From an uncultured Lewinella sp. (GTDB lineage Bacteria; Bacteroidota; Bacteroidia; Chitinophagales; Saprospiraceae), in NCBI GenBank assembly GCA_937873655.1, contig CALMYQ010000121.1, positions 1 to 64,000 of the forward strand: a stretch of DNA of 64,000 nt. The letters run 5' to 3'. How positions within the stretch are numbered: position 1 is the first letter of the stretch; every line of letters begins with the position of its first letter. The notes beneath the pieces are model-generated. The model was not told the DNA's origin. It searched no databases and worked only from the letters and a program-made list of their open reading frames with translations. The translations under genes and the position numbers were made by a program. This document shows positions 59,870-64,000 of this stretch, piece after piece.

Positions 59870-62800
59870 TGAAAGTGCAGTCCACCATTCCCAAAGCTTT
59901 CATTTCTATGAAAAAAATCTGGCTTTTCCTGGCTTTCGGCCTGGTAGCTCACCTCACCGCCTGGGCGCAACCAACCATCATATTTCCTGTTGGCTCCGTT
60001 TCGACCACCGGTGAAACCTGCGTCGATGTGAAAGTCATTGACTTCACCGATATTTTGTCCATGGACATCACCATTCAATGGGATCCGGCCATCATCTCGT
60101 TTTCCCAGGTCTCGGGGTTTGTGCTCGAAGACCTGGACGCCGGCGACTTTGATCTGTCGAATGCCGCCAACGGCTCGATCCGGCTCAACTGGTCGAACCT
60201 CGTCAACGGCAATCCGCAGAACTGCAGCCAGTCCGGTACGGTAGGCGTTACCCTCGATGATATGATGGGCGCTAATCCGCAGACCATTTTTCAGATCTGC
60301 TTTACCAGTACCGGAGCCTACGGCGGGCTGACCTCCATCGGCTTCGATCCCAATATTACCCCGCATGTCACCCGGGTCAATACGGCCTGCAACAACATCG
60401 GCGCCTTCAGCCAAAACGGCCTTCTGGCAGTCGATGTGCGCCCGCTGACCGTCAAGGTTTCGGATGAGACCGGCAACGCCGGCGACCTGGTTTGCGTAGA
60501 CGTCGCCGTAAGCGGTTTCGACGCCATGCGCACCATGCAGTTTTCCCTGAACTGGGACCCCAACGTCCTCCAGATCCAGAGCGTGATTCCCAACGACAAT
60601 ATCCCCGGAAACGGCATCGGACGGTACGGCTTTAACCAGCCGCCCAACCTGCCCAACGGGGTCATGACCATTTCATGGGATTATTTCATACCCGGGGAAC
60701 CCCCTGTTACCTTACCCGACGGGACGGTGTTTTTCCAGGCCTGCTTCCTCATAACAGGCCCCTGCGAATCGGCAACCGCCATCCAGATCACGGGCAATCC
60801 CACTCCGGTGGAAGTCACCAACGAAGTGGAAGCCGGTTTCAGCATACCGACCTCGTTCCAGTCGGGCAGCATTATCGCCAACGACTGCACCCCGACCGGC
60901 CTTCAACTGGTGGCCGACTGCGGCGCGCCGGTCCAGATCAATGACGAATTCTGCGTTGACATCAACGTCGGGAATAACTACCAGAACATCACCGACCTTT
61001 CGTGTCTGATCAACTGGAATACCAACCTCATCGAATTTGTTTCCGTTCAACCCGTCGCGCCCACCTGGGGCGTAGGCGACTTCATCACGAACAATACGGC
61101 CAACGGCATCCTGGGGGTCGATTATGAAATTTCGGCCGGCCAGAACCGAACCCCCGGTTCAACCCTGTTCCGCGTCTGTTTCAAGGTGATCGGCCTGGGC
61201 GGCGACGCACCCATATTCATCACCACACCGGCCATCGCCCGGGTGAACAACGGCCCCAACATCGGCATCAACCCGTCCAACTGCGCGGTGAACATCATAC
61301 AGCCGCCGGGGGTAGCCCTCAGCGTGTCGGATGCCGCCGCCGAACCCAATGGGGAAGCCTGCGTGGACGTCAGCGTGGCCAACTTTGAAGAGATCACCAA
61401 CTTCCAGTTCTCCATGGCCTGGGACAATATCGCCAACTTCAACTTTATCGATATCCGGGACATCAACATCCCGGGCGGCAGTCTGGCCAATTTTAATACC
61501 GGCGGTTCCGGCAGCGGATCGCTTTTCTTTGATTGGGATGCACCGGGTGGAACCCCCGTTACCCTACCGGATGATCAGGTCATTTTCAGGGTCTGTCTCC
61601 AGCCGGTCGGGCCACCCCAAACCTGCGACGACTTCCTCATCGTCGATTTTCCGCTGATCACGGAAGCCATCAGCGCCGGCTCCAACGGCGAGAACATCGG
61701 CATCATCTCCAGCAATGGAGAGGTCTGCACCCTTTTCCCCGAAGGCTACGGCGTCATCATTCCGGAGATCGAAGGGGATCGCCAGGATACGGTCTGCATT
61801 CCGATCAAAGTGGCTTCGTTTGACAACATCGTCTCCACCAATTTCAGCATTAACTGGGATCCCAGTTCGCTGGAATTTATCAACTACAACAATACCGGCG
61901 CCTGGCCGGGGCTTACCGCCGCCAACATCACGGACAATACGCCGGTCGGCCTGCTGACGGTCAACTGGAACGGGGGCTCTCCGACGGCTATCCCGGATTC
62001 CACTACGGTCCTGGAACTCTGTTTCAAACTCATCGGACCGGTCAAGGATTGTTACCCGGTCGCGGTGAATGAGACCCCGGCGGCTACCGTGCAAACAGCC
62101 AACGGCCAGGGCAGCCTGATCGCCGACAACGGCGAGATTTGCATCAACGATAAGTTCATCATCGAAGATGTGATCATTACCCCGGCTTCCTGCCCCGACG
62201 CCTGCGATGCGAAGGTAGAACTGGTCGTCTCCGGCGGTGAAGGCTTCGTAGGTACCACCTGGTTGACCCAGCCGCAGATCTTTACGCCGCTCATGGCGCA
62301 GAACCTCTGCCCGGGAACAGTCAACTTCCGCCTGTTCGACACCAGCAACCCGGTTCTGATTGACGAATTCAGCGTAGAAGTGCCGGTCACAACCGACCTT
62401 CCCGTAGCACTGGCCAACGACGGCATGGATGAGATATTGGGTTGTAACCCGCCGACCGTCCTGCTGAACGGCAGCGGATCGGATGAGGCGACGCACTCCT
62501 ACCAATGGTATTATATTGCCAACAATCAGAAAATCGCCCTTGGACAAGGCACCAAAAATGTGGTGGCCGTAACGACCGGTCCCCACATCCTGGAAGTCAC
62601 CCGCGATTCAACAGGGTGTACGGTAGCGGATACCATCATGGTGACGCCGCCGGTACTGCCCGAGGCCGATGCCGGTACGGATCAGGACTTCACCTGCCAG
62701 AGCGAGACAGTGCAATTGACCGGCTCGGGCTCCAACGACCAACCCGTCAGCTACCTCTGGACGCCGATCGGGTCGGGCGCTATTGTGCCGGGCGAAGAAA

Positions 62801-64000
62801 CTACGCTGACCCCGAATGTAACCGAGCCGGGCATGTACCAGCTCCAGGTCAAATATACCGTCACCCAATGCGTCGCCCTCGATACGGTGGTCATTGACGA
62901 CGTCAGGATCATACCCTCCGCCCAGGCGGTGGAAAGCGAGAAATTGCTGGATTGCATCGGTACGCCGGCTGACTTCGAGGCCGACGTCTTCAACAACGAC
63001 GGCCTGAACGTCACCTACGAATGGTACGACAACCAGAACAACCTTGTCGGCAACGGCACCTCCTTCTCCACGACCACGCTGGGCGAATACTACCTGATCG
63101 TGACCGAGCAGACTTCCAATTGCATGGCGATGGATACGGTGTACGCCAACCCCAACGCAGATTATCCGGAAGTAAACCTGGCGGAGGCGGATGACATCAC
63201 CTGCATGCTCAGCGAGGTCGGGTTATCCGCCACAGTCGCACCCGAGGTTACCAGCTTCACGGTCAACTGGACGGCTGCCAACGGCGGCTCGCTGCAACCC
63301 GGAACGGAAATGAGCCTTACGCCGGTCGCGTTGTCCGCGGGGGATTACACCGTTGCTGTTACCAACGTGGACAATAGCTGTACGACGGAAATGACGCTCA
63401 CGGTCGGTGAGAATATGGATACCCCCAACGCTGAAGCGGGGGAAGCAGCTACCCTGACCTGTACCCAAGGTACAGCCTCGCTCAGCGGTGCGGGGTCTTC
63501 CGAAGGCGCTTTTGATTATGAATGGACGGACGAAGACGGCATGGTCGTCGGAACGGCCCTGGAAACAACCGTCTCCTCGGCAGGGAAATACTTCCTGAAG
63601 GTCACCGACCAGGTGAACGGCTGCTTCAAAATCGACAGCGTTATGGTGGATGCACCGGCTAACCTGCCGGACGTCAGCCTGGCCATCACATCGCGTACGT
63701 TGACCTGCGACAGCACAACGGTAACGGAATCCGCCGCGGTTTCCAACCTGGCCCCTGAGTTCACCATTCTCTGGACGGCCTCCAACGGCGGCCATATCGT
63801 CGGCGCTGCCGACCAATTGAGCATCACAGCCGACATGGCGGGCACATACACCCTGACGGTGACCAACCCGGCCAACGAATGTTCGGGAACTGCCGAACTG
63901 ATCGTTGATGAAAACATGACGGCGCCTGCCGCTGAAGCGGGCCCTGCAACCGTAGATCTCACCTGCCTCGCACCCACCGTAACCCTGGATGCCTCCGCTT
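59870..64000 (+). CDS. Very large secreted cohesin/Ig-repeat protein (partial, runs off the window)
   Basis: The frame is open from the ATG at 59870 to the window end (1,377 codons with no stop). An inner ATG at 59909 (MKKIWLFLAFGLVAHLTAWA) gives a more compact signal peptide and may be the true start. Residues about 40-750 hold at least five cohesin-like modules, recognised by the recurring C-V-D-V ... F-x-x-x-x-NWDP pattern: VDVKVIDFTDILSMDITIQW, VCVDVAVSGFDAMRTMQFSL, VCIPIKVASFDNIVSTNFSI. From about residue 840 come PKD/Ig-like modules of the pattern AEAG-x-x-x-x-LTC ... L-x-G-S-G (ADAGTDQDFTCQSETVQLTG, AEAGEAATLTCTQGTASLSG). A type B T9SS domain is expected beyond the window because of the adjacent porP/sprF-like gene. 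Probably a surface filament or adhesin. Confidence 0.8.

Overview
The window looks like a chromosomal segment from a member of the Bacteroidota, probably the Saprospiria/Lewinella-Haliscomenobacter side of the phylum. This is inferred from: gliding/type IX secretion genes (gldA, gldF, two porP/sprF-like genes); several large secreted proteins with PKD-like domains and type A or type B T9SS C-terminal signals; signal peptides ending in ...AQ; Bacteroidota-type promoters (TTTG-N20-TATATTTG); and the moderately high GC. No rRNA, tRNA, CRISPR array, transposase or phage gene was found.

Layout. 1-9 kb: a double DinB protein divergent from a CGNR-type regulator, an S9 peptidase with a HIT protein, a sigma factor with an anti-sigma-like membrane protein, and a GH97 glycosidase. 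9-15 kb: a PorP/SprF-like protein following a 1,628-residue type B T9SS substrate. 15-23 kb: a GH92 mannosidase, a DUF2202 lipoprotein, an ECF sigma factor with a membrane partner, and a secreted PQQ-type sugar dehydrogenase. 23.1-42.0 kb: five consecutive large plus-strand genes (about 1018, 1146, 1105, 2253 and 640 residues) without signal peptides, starting behind a near-perfect promoter. 42-50 kb: mnmH, a GIN-domain lipoprotein, ywbE, a set of genes that fits 3-keto-glycoside metabolism (GMC oxidoreductase, gluconate-dehydrogenase subunit 3-like protein, Gfo/Idh/MocA oxidoreductase, DUF1080 protein) and a NagB/AgaI-type deaminase. 50-58 kb: two type A T9SS substrates, a ROK-family protein and the gldA-orf-gldF operon. 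58.9-64 kb: a second PorP/SprF-like gene followed by a very large cohesin/Ig-repeat protein that runs off the window.

The best candidate for an undescribed system is the five-gene block at 23.1-42.0 kb. It combines a protein ending in a LAS-type zinc-peptidase signature, a DUF6603-like beta-rich protein and three giant proteins with strong motifs but no function I can name. A decamer tandem array (14-15 units) ends directly in front of the start codon of its third gene.

A second theme is an unusual density of short intergenic repeats: heptamer arrays, the decamer array, GATTGATCCGATT hairpins at three sites, CTC-rich arrays at convergent gene ends, and REP-like elements in two copies. One beta-helix surface protein has a G7 tract at its 5' end that puts the only good ATG and signal peptide out of frame, which suggests phase variation (or an assembly indel). 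Functional names are family-level readings made by eye; no database search was run.
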